From NCBI GenBank assembly GCA_031546715.1, contig JAVBKA010000077.1:1-18339 (forward strand): a DNA stretch of 18,339 nucleotides, written 5' to 3'. Numbering within the stretch: the first letter of the stretch is position 1; every line of letters starts with the position of its first letter. The translations under genes and the position numbers were made by a program. Under the pieces are notes generated by a model. It worked only from the letters and a program-made list of their open reading frames with translations, was not told the DNA's origin and did not search any database. Shown one piece after another: positions 8,208-14,579 of this stretch. The DNA is from JAVBKA01 sp031546715. Its GTDB lineage: Bacteria > Bacillota > Clostridia > Oscillospirales > UBA929.

Positions 8208-8984
8208 ATGAATTTTAAGCTCTTGGTTGTTGAGGACGAGCCGATAGTCAGGCGGGGAATACGTGAGCTTATCGACTTTGAGCAGCTTGGTATTTCTGAG
8301 TGCAGAGAGACTTCCGATGGATTGGAGGCCTCTCAATTGATTAAAGACTATAGTCCGGACATTGTTCTCACAGATATAAATATGCCAAAGCTAGATGGGC
8401 TAAGCTTCGCTTGGGAGCTAAAGCGGAGCTTGCCCTCCGCTCGGATTATTCTAATTACAGGCTACGATTATTTTGAGTATGCCAGAGAAGCCGTACGGCT
8501 TGGGGTTGACGATTTTATTCTCAAGCCTGTCTCAAAAAAAGAGATTACGGAGATTTTAAAAACCGCAACGGATAAATTAAGGGAACAGCGTAAAAGCGAA
8601 ACCTTGCAAAAAGCAGTAGCGGATTTTGCAGGACTATCTGACAATCAAGGCACTAATGAAAGTGAATACATCCCTAAAATCATTAAAAGCATGGAAAACC
8701 ACTATCAAAACCCAGATTTCGATTTAAAGGCTCTTTCTGACATCCTAAGCCTCAGTCAAGGCTACATAAGCCGACTTTTCAGAAGCGCGTTTGGCAAAAC
8801 CTTTCCTGAATATCTCAACGAATTGCGTTTGGAACGCGCCAGAATTTTGATTATTGGTTCAAGCATGAAAATTTACGAAATAACAGAAAAGTGCGGCTTT
8901 AGCGACGCCAATTATTTCAGCATCAGCTTTAAAAAAAAGTTTGGCAGTCCGCCTAATAAATATCGAGAAATGCTTTCTAAGTGA
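8208..8984 (+). CDS. AraC-type (YesN-like) two-component response regulator
   Basis: Cytoplasmic transcription factor of 258 residues. The receiver domain (about 1-122) has the acidic pair E9/D10, the phospho-acceptor D56 in IVLTDINMPKLDG, and a conserved Lys in FILKPVSKKE. The C-terminal AraC-type DNA-binding domain (about 158-256) holds two helix-turn-helix motifs, with SQGYISRLFRSAFGKTF and CGFSDANYFSISFKKKFG as family signatures. A ribosome site (GAGGAG) precedes the ATG; msrAB ends 23 bases upstream, and the kinase start lies 8 bases downstream. Its likely partner is that kinase, and its likely targets include this operon. Phosphorylation and target choice are inferred from family and position. 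Confidence 0.94.
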   Translation: MNFKLLVVEDEPIVRRGIRELIDFEQLGISECRETSDGLEASQLIKDYSPDIVLTDINMPKLDGLSFAWELKRSLPSARIILITGYDYFEYAREAVRLGVDDFILKPVSKKEITEILKTATDKLREQRKSETLQKAVADFAGLSDNQGTNESEYIPKIIKSMENHYQNPDFDLKALSDILSLSQGYISRLFRSAFGKTFPEYLNELRLERARILIIGSSMKIYEITEKCGFSDANYFSISFKKKFGSPPNKYREMLSK

Positions 8985-8992
8985 GGTTGGTT

Positions 8993-10609
8993 ATGAAAAA
9001 ACTACCCCATATTAACCTTAGCAACCGTGTTTTCATAGTGTTTACGGTTTCAGCAAGCTTACTAGTGCTACTGCTGACTTTTCTCTTTCTGAATTCTCTT
9101 TCTAAAACCATACGGTCAGAGGGCGAAAGAATTACAGGGAACACTCTTCTGAAAAGCGGCAAGGATTTAGAGCAATACATCGATCAACTACAGCAATTGT
9201 CGCAAATTATGGAGAACACTCCCGCAATCCAGACATATTTCAGCAGCAAAGCACCTTCGGATATCACATTATCCGAGGTTGAAAAGTTGCTGTTTAACGT
9301 CGTCTCCATAAAGCCCGACATTGTTTCCATTATATTAGTCGGTCGAGACGGACGGCTCGCCTCCAATGAAAAAAACCTCCCCATGGAGCTGTCTGAGGAC
9401 ATGATGGACATGCCGTGGTACAAGGAAACACTGCAAAACGGCGGTCAGCCTGTGCTAACCTCCGCTCGAATGCAGGACTTTTCCGCAAACCGTGACTCAT
9501 GGGTCATTTCAATGTGCCGTGAAATCAAAGGGCAGAACGGTGAAAATCTCGGTCTGATTCTCATCGACTTAGATTATAAGGTGGTTGAAAACGTCTTAGG
9601 CGACTTGGATTTAGGGGAAAACGGGTACTTATTTGTCATCAACGATAAAAATCAGCCTGTGTATCACAAAGACGCCTCATATTTTACTGACACAGCGAAA
9701 ACCCATGCGCTGATTGATGAGGCAAGGCTTCGCCAAGACGACAGCGGGGGCTACGTCAAGCAGAGCTATCATTTAACCAACGCAGATTGGAACGTGGTCG
9801 TCTGCGCGTCACTTGATTCTATAAACATGATACGAAGGGACACAATTCAGGTCGTGATTATAAGCACCGCGGTGCTTACGATTTTGGCGTCAATTTCGAG
9901 TTGGAGAATTAAAAGGCTGATGGATGATATTAAGCTCAAGGAACATATTCAGCGTGAAACCGAGCTTTCTGCCTTGCAAAACCAGATAAATCCTCACTTT
10001 TTATACAACTCCTTGGACACAATAATATGGATGGCTGAATTTCGAGAAGTTGACAAGGTTATCGCCATAACTGGCGCGCTTGCAAGGTTTTTCAGGCTTT
10101 CTCTGAACGCAAGCGGGGTTACCACATTTGGAAATGAATGCGAACATGTTCGGCAATATCTTCAAATTCAACGCTTTCGTTATGAGGACTTAATCAAGTA
10201 CGAGATAGATGTCAACGAAACGCTGCTTTCTTGGAAAGTGCCCAAGCTGATTTTGCAACCGATTGTTGAAAACGCCATTGACCACGGGCTTCGTGGCAAA
10301 AAAGAAGGCGGTACGGTACGCATCAGCGCAGATATCGTAAACGGACTTCTGGAGGTAACTGTTTCCGACGACGGCGTTGGGTTTAAATGCGAAAAGGACA
10401 CTGTTCTACCTACGCAGGCAATGCTTTTAAGCGGAGTTGTCAGCGATACATTGGAGCTGTCGGACAATAAAAAACGTTCCTCAGGTGTCGGGCTGAAAAA
10501 TGTTGCATTACGTGTCAGGCTCTTCGGCGGTGAGCGGTGCGGGGTTATTATTAACAGCCAGCAGGATGTTGGCACTTCCGTCAAGGTCGTGATTAGGGCG
10601 GCTGAGTGA
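8993..10609 (+). CDS. YesM-type sensor histidine kinase (His_kinase family)
   Basis: Membrane sensor kinase of 538 residues that should phosphorylate the preceding regulator. TM1 lies at about 12-34, an extracytoplasmic Cache-like sensor at about 35-282, TM2 at about 285-303, then a short helix leading straight into the histidine box at H335 (QNQINPHFLYNSLDTI), so a full HAMP domain seems to be missing. The ATPase domain has the N box PIVENAIDHGL (N427) and the G box SDDGVGF; a loop of about 30 residues separates it from GVGLKNVALRVRLFGG. The ATG at 8993 is preferred because GTGAGG, overlapping the stop of the regulator gene, sits 6 bases upstream; the in-frame GTG at 8981 has no such site. 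The sensor domain contains two cysteines (C175, C271) and a methionine cluster (M131, M137, M138, M140), notable next to methionine-repair genes. The signal is unknown. Confidence 0.94.
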   Translation: MKKLPHINLSNRVFIVFTVSASLLVLLLTFLFLNSLSKTIRSEGERITGNTLLKSGKDLEQYIDQLQQLSQIMENTPAIQTYFSSKAPSDITLSEVEKLLFNVVSIKPDIVSIILVGRDGRLASNEKNLPMELSEDMMDMPWYKETLQNGGQPVLTSARMQDFSANRDSWVISMCREIKGQNGENLGLILIDLDYKVVENVLGDLDLGENGYLFVINDKNQPVYHKDASYFTDTAKTHALIDEARLRQDDSGGYVKQSYHLTNADWNVVVCASLDSINMIRRDTIQVVIISTAVLTILASISSWRIKRLMDDIKLKEHIQRETELSALQNQINPHFLYNSLDTIIWMAEFREVDKVIAITGALARFFRLSLNASGVTTFGNECEHVRQYLQIQRFRYEDLIKYEIDVNETLLSWKVPKLILQPIVENAIDHGLRGKKEGGTVRISADIVNGLLEVTVSDDGVGFKCEKDTVLPTQAMLLSGVVSDTLELSDNKKRSSGVGLKNVALRVRLFGGERCGVIINSQQDVGTSVKVVIRAAE

Positions 10610-10629
10610 ATAGTATTAAAAATGCGTAT

Positions 10630-10666
10630 CAATAATTATTTATCGAATATCGATAAATAATTATTG
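10630..10666 (+). promoter_or_regulatory. Palindromic operator candidate upstream of the DUF2975-XRE-DUF4173 operon
   Basis: Two perfect 17-base arms (CAATAATTATTTATCGA at 10630-10646 and its complement at 10650-10666) around a 3-base centre. The right arm runs into the -35 box TTGACA. The core half-site GATAAAT occurs at 10652-10658 and again, in the same orientation, at 10674-10680 inside the promoter spacer, 22 bases apart or about two helical turns. The position fits a repressor site for the XRE protein encoded in the same operon. The stem is too AT-rich to look like an ordinary terminator. Confidence 0.65.
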
Positions 10667-10691
10667 ACAAATAGATAAATCGTGGTATACT
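10664..10691 (+). promoter_or_regulatory. Strong sigma-A-type promoter of the DUF2975 operon
   Basis: TTGACA (10664-10669), a 16-base spacer, and TATACT (10686-10691). Transcription would start near 10698, essentially at the ribosome site GAGGTGA (10698-10704), so the leader is very short. The -35 lies in the right arm of the palindrome, which predicts repression by steric block. Confidence 0.75.
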
Positions 10692-10709
10692 TGCTTCGAG
10701 GTGAGAGGT

Positions 10710-11186
10710 TTGAAGCTAACACGATTTCTCTATTTTGTATTTTGGGCGGCATTTGTTCTGAATCTAGCGGTACTAGTCGCGCTTCCTATCTGGTTTTTCG
10801 GTTGGGATTATAATCAAAACGCCAACGAACCCATTAAGAGCTTATGGATGACAGCGGGCTTTCTGGAATTTTGCGGAGCTTGCACTGCGTTTCTACTCTG
10901 GCAGGCAAAGGGCGTACTTAGAAACCTGACCAAGGGCTTGTCATTTGTTATGAGTAATGCCGTATATGTGCGCCGCGGAGCTTGGCCATGCTTTGCGATT
11001 GCAGTTATGGCGGCAGTTCGGGCGATTGCACACGCACTATGGTCTGGCTCATGGTCGTATATTCTATTTGAATACAACACTTTATTTATCCCAGTTTTCA
11101 CTATTGCTGGTCTGCTTTGCCTTGTTGTAGCAAAACTATTTTATAGCGCGGCCGTCCTCAAAGAGGACAATGACTTGGTGGTTTAA
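10710..11186 (+). CDS. DUF2975-like small membrane protein
   Basis: Predicted four-helix integral membrane protein of about 158 residues and unknown function. Hydrophobic segments cover about residues 5-28, 46-63, 92-110 and 122-148. The C-terminal LFYSAAVLKEDNDLVV is typical of DUF2975 proteins, which are commonly encoded just before a small YozG-type XRE regulator, as here. I chose the TTG at 10710-10712 because GAGGTGA (10698-10704) lies 5 bases upstream. The in-frame GTG at 10701 sits inside that ribosome site and would make an almost leaderless message. The XRE gene begins directly after the stop codon, so translation is probably coupled. The family call rests on sequence feel and gene order rather than a search. 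Confidence 0.75.
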   Translation: MKLTRFLYFVFWAAFVLNLAVLVALPIWFFGWDYNQNANEPIKSLWMTAGFLEFCGACTAFLLWQAKGVLRNLTKGLSFVMSNAVYVRRGAWPCFAIAVMAAVRAIAHALWSGSWSYILFEYNTLFIPVFTIAGLLCLVVAKLFYSAAVLKEDNDLVV

Positions 11187-11408
11187 ATGGGAATTATTAT
11201 TAATCTGGATGTTATGATGGCTAAGCGGAAAATCGGGCTTATGGAGCTTGCCGCTAAGATTGGCATGACACCTGCAAACCTGTCAGTGTTAAAAAATAAC
11301 CATGCGCGGGCAATTCGATTATCTACCCTAGACGCACTGTGCGAAGCTCTCGATTGCCAACCCTCGGATATTCTAGAACATTCATTGGAGGAAACAGAAA
11401 ATGACTGA
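11187..11408 (+). CDS. Small XRE-family (Cro/CI-type, YozG-like) transcriptional regulator
   Basis: A 73-residue protein that is almost entirely one helix-turn-helix domain (about 9-66). LMELAAKIGMTPANLSVLKN is the DNA-reading unit, and LDALCEALDCQPSDILEH is the usual closing helix of the HTH_26/YozG group. Its ATG abuts the stop of the DUF2975 gene (GGTGG, 5 bases upstream), and its last 8 bases overlap the next gene, so the three genes form one translation-coupled unit. The natural prediction is autoregulation through the palindrome at 10630-10666. No effector domain is present; the membrane partner may modulate it, which is inference. Confidence 0.9.
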   Translation: MGIIINLDVMMAKRKIGLMELAAKIGMTPANLSVLKNNHARAIRLSTLDALCEALDCQPSDILEHSLEETEND

Positions 11409-12915
11409 ACATCCATCAAATGACGGCTTAAAGCCTGTGGTATCAGCATCAAATCAAAGCATCAGCCCTTCGCCAGACACTAAGAAACCCACTTTTTCAC
11501 GCAAAGACCGCATCCTGTCAATCTTACTTCTGGCTCTGAGCTATGTTTTTATAACTGCCTTTAACATGAACTACCCTCCCCGCCTGGGCTTTTTATTGAT
11601 TATAATAGCAGGCTGGTCAATACTCTTCTGGTACAACGGCGAAAAGCTTTCCTCCCTCAACCGCACTGGCTTAGTGATGGTATGTGCCAGTATTTTGCTC
11701 CCCCTGTCCATGACTATTTACGCTAATGACGGACTTTATCTTCTTAACTGCATGGCAGTGCTTGCTCTTTCGGTTTGGGGAAGCATGATTATGACAGGTA
11801 CAGGTAAGCTCAACCACACTCGCCCAAAATTCATATTCGGCGGCAGCATTTACGCCGCGTGCCTCATGTTTTGCAATGTTGATAAGCCAGTTCGTGCTTT
11901 TTCGGTTAAAAAAGGCAGTAGCGCACTTAAGGTTTTCATTGGAGTTTTGCTTTCAATCCCTGTCATTCTAGTTGTAGTACTGCTTCTCAGCTCCTCTGAC
12001 GATAATTTTTCTTCGTTGGTGTCAGGCATCGGGGCATATATAACGGAAGACTTCAAATTGTTTATCGCCCGCGCTGTTTTCGCTATATTTTTTACATTTT
12101 TACTATACAGCTTCTTTTACAGCCTGCGAACCAAGCATTCTATTGAAGATATCCCCGGAACTCATGAAAAAAGCTTCAAAAACGGTGACGGTATAATTTT
12201 TGCAACCATGATTGCGCTGCTTTGCGTGATTTACGCTGTGTTTGTATTTCTCCAGTTTACCTACCTTTTCGGCGTGGCTTCTGCCTTAGGCGTGAAGTAC
12301 TCCTCTTACGCCCGCAACGGTTTCTTTGAGTTAGCCTTTGTAACCCTGATTAACATCGGCGTCGCCTTGCTGACGTTTACATTTACCGCGCCTGGCGCAA
12401 AGACGTGGAAGCTGATTAAAATCTTAGGCACGGTGCTGCTCAGCTTTACCTTAGTTATATTAGCCTCGGCGGCATACCGTATGATATCATATGTAGGCGT
12501 TTTTGGTCTGACAGCCGCTCGTTTTCTGGTACTGTGGTTGGAGCTGGTGATGCTTGTGGGTATTATTTTTACAGCGTTCAAGCTATTTAATCCTCAAAAG
12601 AAAATTTTCCTACCTATGGTGTCCGCTGGTCTTATTCTCTATTTAGCACTAAACTTCTGCAACATGGACGGCATAATCGCAGGATATAATGTAGACCGTT
12701 TTATTTCAGGCAAGACCTCCTATATCGATGTTACCTACATTGCAGACCTTTCGCCCGACGCTCTCCCCGCTATAAAACGGCTGAAGGATTCGGAGATGCA
12801 TCTTGAAACTCCTGCCAATACTCAAGACATTATCGTCAGAATTTCAGAATATAGCAAAAAACAAGCGGAGCATTTCTGGAGCTGGAGCATTAGCTATACC
12901 GTCAATCGGGAGTAA
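11401..12915 (+). CDS. DUF4173-like (DUF4153-related) polytopic membrane protein
   Basis: Integral membrane protein of 504 residues and unknown function. A polar N-terminus of about 35 residues is followed by roughly ten to twelve hydrophobic segments and a soluble C-terminal tail of about 80 residues. Stretches such as SSYARNGFFELAFVT and YVGVFGLTAARFLVLW resemble the conserved core of DUF4173/DUF4153 proteins (charged residues next to helix ends, then a YGLT-type motif). The start is supported by GGAGG at 11387-11391, 9 bases before the ATG, inside the XRE gene. It is the last gene of the operon, and a hairpin terminator follows. I cannot assign transport or enzymatic activity. Confidence 0.78.
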   Translation: MTEHPSNDGLKPVVSASNQSISPSPDTKKPTFSRKDRILSILLLALSYVFITAFNMNYPPRLGFLLIIIAGWSILFWYNGEKLSSLNRTGLVMVCASILLPLSMTIYANDGLYLLNCMAVLALSVWGSMIMTGTGKLNHTRPKFIFGGSIYAACLMFCNVDKPVRAFSVKKGSSALKVFIGVLLSIPVILVVVLLLSSSDDNFSSLVSGIGAYITEDFKLFIARAVFAIFFTFLLYSFFYSLRTKHSIEDIPGTHEKSFKNGDGIIFATMIALLCVIYAVFVFLQFTYLFGVASALGVKYSSYARNGFFELAFVTLINIGVALLTFTFTAPGAKTWKLIKILGTVLLSFTLVILASAAYRMISYVGVFGLTAARFLVLWLELVMLVGIIFTAFKLFNPQKKIFLPMVSAGLILYLALNFCNMDGIIAGYNVDRFISGKTSYIDVTYIADLSPDALPAIKRLKDSEMHLETPANTQDIIVRISEYSKKQAEHFWSWSISYTVNRE

Positions 12916-12956
12916 GATAGTTTTGCATCGCTAACTAAAACTGGTCAATAATCAGA

Positions 12957-13005
12957 AAAAATCGCACTGAAAAAAGATTTATCTTCTTTTTCAGTGCGAT
13001 TTTAT
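12957..13005 (+). terminator. Rho-independent terminator after the DUF4173-like gene
   Basis: AATCGCACTGAAAAA pairs with TTTTTCAGTGCGATT, with an imperfect upper stem (AGAT/ATCT) and a small loop, followed by a T-rich tail at 13000-13010. It lies about 40 bases past the stop codon and shortly before the IS flank. An A-run on the 5' side means it could also act on the opposite strand. Confidence 0.88.
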
Positions 13006-13011
13006 TATTAT

Positions 13012-13030
13012 CACAGATTTTTTATTATCT
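13012..13030. repeat. 19-bp direct repeat, left copy bracketing the IS
   Basis: CACAGATTTTTTATTATCT is identical to 14483-14501. The two copies enclose 1452 bases containing the transposase gene, so this is either a long target duplication or part of an extended IS end. Confidence 0.85.
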
Positions 13031-13038
13031 GTCAATGA

Positions 13039-13057
13039 TTTTTGAAAATTGCACCCT
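13039..13057 (+). repeat. IS inverted repeat, left
   Basis: TTTTTGAAAATTGCACCCT matches the complement of 14428-14446 at 18 of 19 positions. A second, direct copy of its core lies 35 bases further in, at 13074-13088, so this end may hold two transposase-binding sites. Confidence 0.8.
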
Positions 13058-13090
13058 AAAAAGGCAAGATAACTTTTGAAAATTGCACTA

Positions 13091-13107
13091 TGTGGGCTCT
13101 GCCCACA
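13091..13107. other. Small GC-rich hairpin inside the IS
   Basis: TGTGGGC-TCT-GCCCACA is a perfect 7-bp stem with a 3-base loop, in the gap between the transposase stop and the left inverted repeat. It stands out from the AT-rich surroundings. It could stop transcription or fold the IS end; there is no T-run on either side, so it is not a classical terminator. Confidence 0.5.
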
Positions 13108-13168
13108 CCCGACCCCTGAATAAAAGATATTGGATATGGGCAAAATATTGATGCCGACAAATAAAAGG

Positions 13169-14401
13169 TCAAGCCACATGCTCGTTTTTGAGACAGTTCT
13201 CGTAAATGAATTTTGCGATAATTGAATCAATACTAGAGCCTAAAGCTTGACTTTTTTTCTTATCTTGGAATGGTGTCGGAGTAAACAGATGTCCATTGTA
13301 TAGCACTTTTACGCCAAGTCTCGCATTAATCAGGACTTCGATTTTAGACTTAAGTGGAATATGTGGTACGTTGCATTGAAAGATCACATTGTTTAGTGAG
13401 AAACAGCCACTATTATCTACAATTCTCGTATATTTGATGCTCAGAAGTTGATTGAGTATAATTCCTTTTGGTCTGGGCATAAATGCCGTGATATTATTCG
13501 TTGCTTCGACTCCAAATCTTGTGTTAAAAACCCTTACATATTCCTCTCTCAAATAGTCGTTGGCAGCTTCGACTGTGTCTATACCTAGTTTGGCGAATTC
13601 AACCGGCAGACGACTTTGCAGTGTTTCCCAAAGCCTCTCTACACGCCCCTTTGCTTGAGGAGACCGTGCATGAATTAGCTGAATACCCAACTGCTTTGCG
13701 ATTTCTCCAAACTGTGTCGAGCCACTATGCTTACCTTCAAGTTGCTCCTCAATGGACGGTTTTTTGTTTGAAAAAAATAGACTTAAGCCGTCTGCATAGA
13801 TTGAAGCTGGTACTCCATGAGATTCAATAGTCTGACCCAAAACTTGAAAATAACCTTCTGCACATTCGTTTTTGCAGATATACAAGCCTGTGAGCTTGCC
13901 CGTGGCGTCGTCTATGAGGGCGTGTAGCGCATAGGTCTCCTTGCCCCCGAACCATGGATATGGTGTAGCATCAGTCTGCAGCATTTCCCCAAATTGACGC
14001 TTTCGTTCTCGACGCGGATGCTGTACTTTGCGTTTTCGCTGTGTCTTTGGACTTGTGTATCCATTTTTAATCAATAAATTTCTAAGAGCTGTATAGCTAA
14101 TTTCAATGCCATATTCCCCTTTGAGGTCTTCACAAAACTGAGTAAAGTTTACCTTCTCGTAACATGGCTTACGCTTAATTTCTAAGATCTTTTCTTTTAT
14201 CGATGGTGCCAAGGTGTGACTTGGTTGTCTTCCGCAATTTCCATGTTGCATGGATGAAACGCCATATTTTTTGTACCTCGCCTTCAAATATTTCACTTGG
14301 CGCTCTGAAAGTTCAAGTCGTCTAGCCGCTTCTTGTACGGTCATTTTCCCTTTTACACATCGCTCAATTACTGCTACTTTTAGATTTTCATCTTTGTTCA
14401 T
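13169..14401 (-). CDS. IS transposase, helix-turn-helix plus rve (DDE) domain, ISNCY-like
   Basis: Catalyses transposition of the surrounding IS. From the ATG at 14399-14401 the protein has 410 residues. The N-terminus holds a helix-turn-helix (MTVQEAARRLELSERQVKYL, about 20-39) and a second HTH-like region (about 85-118). An RKRKVQHPRRERKR basic stretch precedes the catalytic core. The likely catalytic triad is D144 (LQTDATPYPWFG), D204 (IYADG) and E255 (KGRVERLWETLQ). The C-terminus has a short domain of unknown role. I preferred this start because AAGGGG lies about 9 bases upstream; in-frame ATGs at 14410 and 14443 lack spacing or a ribosome site. The coding frame is intact. The family label rests on the length, HTH-rve order and D-D-E context. 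Confidence 0.9.
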   Translation of the reverse strand: MNKDENLKVAVIERCVKGKMTVQEAARRLELSERQVKYLKARYKKYGVSSMQHGNCGRQPSHTLAPSIKEKILEIKRKPCYEKVNFTQFCEDLKGEYGIEISYTALRNLLIKNGYTSPKTQRKRKVQHPRRERKRQFGEMLQTDATPYPWFGGKETYALHALIDDATGKLTGLYICKNECAEGYFQVLGQTIESHGVPASIYADGLSLFFSNKKPSIEEQLEGKHSGSTQFGEIAKQLGIQLIHARSPQAKGRVERLWETLQSRLPVEFAKLGIDTVEAANDYLREEYVRVFNTRFGVEATNNITAFMPRPKGIILNQLLSIKYTRIVDNSGCFSLNNVIFQCNVPHIPLKSKIEVLINARLGVKVLYNGHLFTPTPFQDKKKSQALGSSIDSIIAKFIYENCLKNEHVA

Positions 14402-14427
14402 TTCTCGCATCCCCTTAGTTTTTCCCA

Positions 14428-14446
14428 AGGGTGCTATTTTCAAAAA
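14428..14446 (-). repeat. IS inverted repeat, right
   Basis: The minus strand reads TTTTTGAAAATAGCACCCT, one mismatch from the left copy at 13039-13057. It lies in the leader of the transposase gene, so transposase binding here could also repress its own expression. Confidence 0.78.
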
Positions 14447-14482
14447 TTAATCTCACAGGGTGATATTATCATAAGTTAATCA

Positions 14483-14501
14483 CACAGATTTTTTATTATC
14501 T
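14483..14501. repeat. 19-bp direct repeat, right copy bracketing the IS
   Basis: Identical to 13012-13030. Its final T is also the first base of the candidate -35 box of the MFS gene, so its A/T-tract lies where an UP element would be. Confidence 0.85.
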
Positions 14502-14529
14502 TGCAATTTTCTAGAAGTAATGATAGAAT
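14501..14529 (+). promoter_or_regulatory. Candidate promoter of the MFS transporter gene
   Basis: TTGCAA (14501-14506), a 17-base spacer, and TAGAAT (14524-14529), giving a leader of about 45 bases before the TTG start. It sits just outside the IS, so the transporter does not need an IS-borne promoter. Confidence 0.6.
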
Positions 14530-14579
14530 ATTAAAGCATGTTCAAAAAAATGTTAAAAAAATAAGCTAGGAGAAGTATT

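Larger units (their letters stand above)
13031..14482 (-). mobile_element. Insertion sequence with rve/DDE transposase (ISNCY-like)
   Basis: One transposase gene fills most of this element. Its ends carry an imperfect inverted repeat: TTTTTGAAAATTGCACCCT at 13039-13057 and its complement with one mismatch at 14428-14446. The motif TTTTGAAAATTGCAC is repeated directly at 13074-13088. The outer limits given are the inner borders of the 19-bp direct repeats; the real ends could differ by some tens of bases, because the bases just inside the repeats do not form a clean terminal inverted repeat. The gene is intact, so the element may still be active. Confidence 0.8.

Noticed and set aside
10180..10632. 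150-codon minus-strand reading frame opposite the kinase gene
   Set aside because: It is the shadow of the conserved ATPase domain and has no recognisable motif or start signal.
10630..10666. The palindrome read as a terminator for the kinase operon
   Set aside because: The stem is almost all A/T and it coincides with the -35 box of the next operon, so an operator is the better reading; a weak termination role cannot be ruled out.
13169..14443. The transposase read from the furthest upstream ATG at 14443
   Set aside because: That start lies within the right inverted repeat and has no ribosome site, whereas the ATG at 14399-14401 has AAGGGG at good distance.
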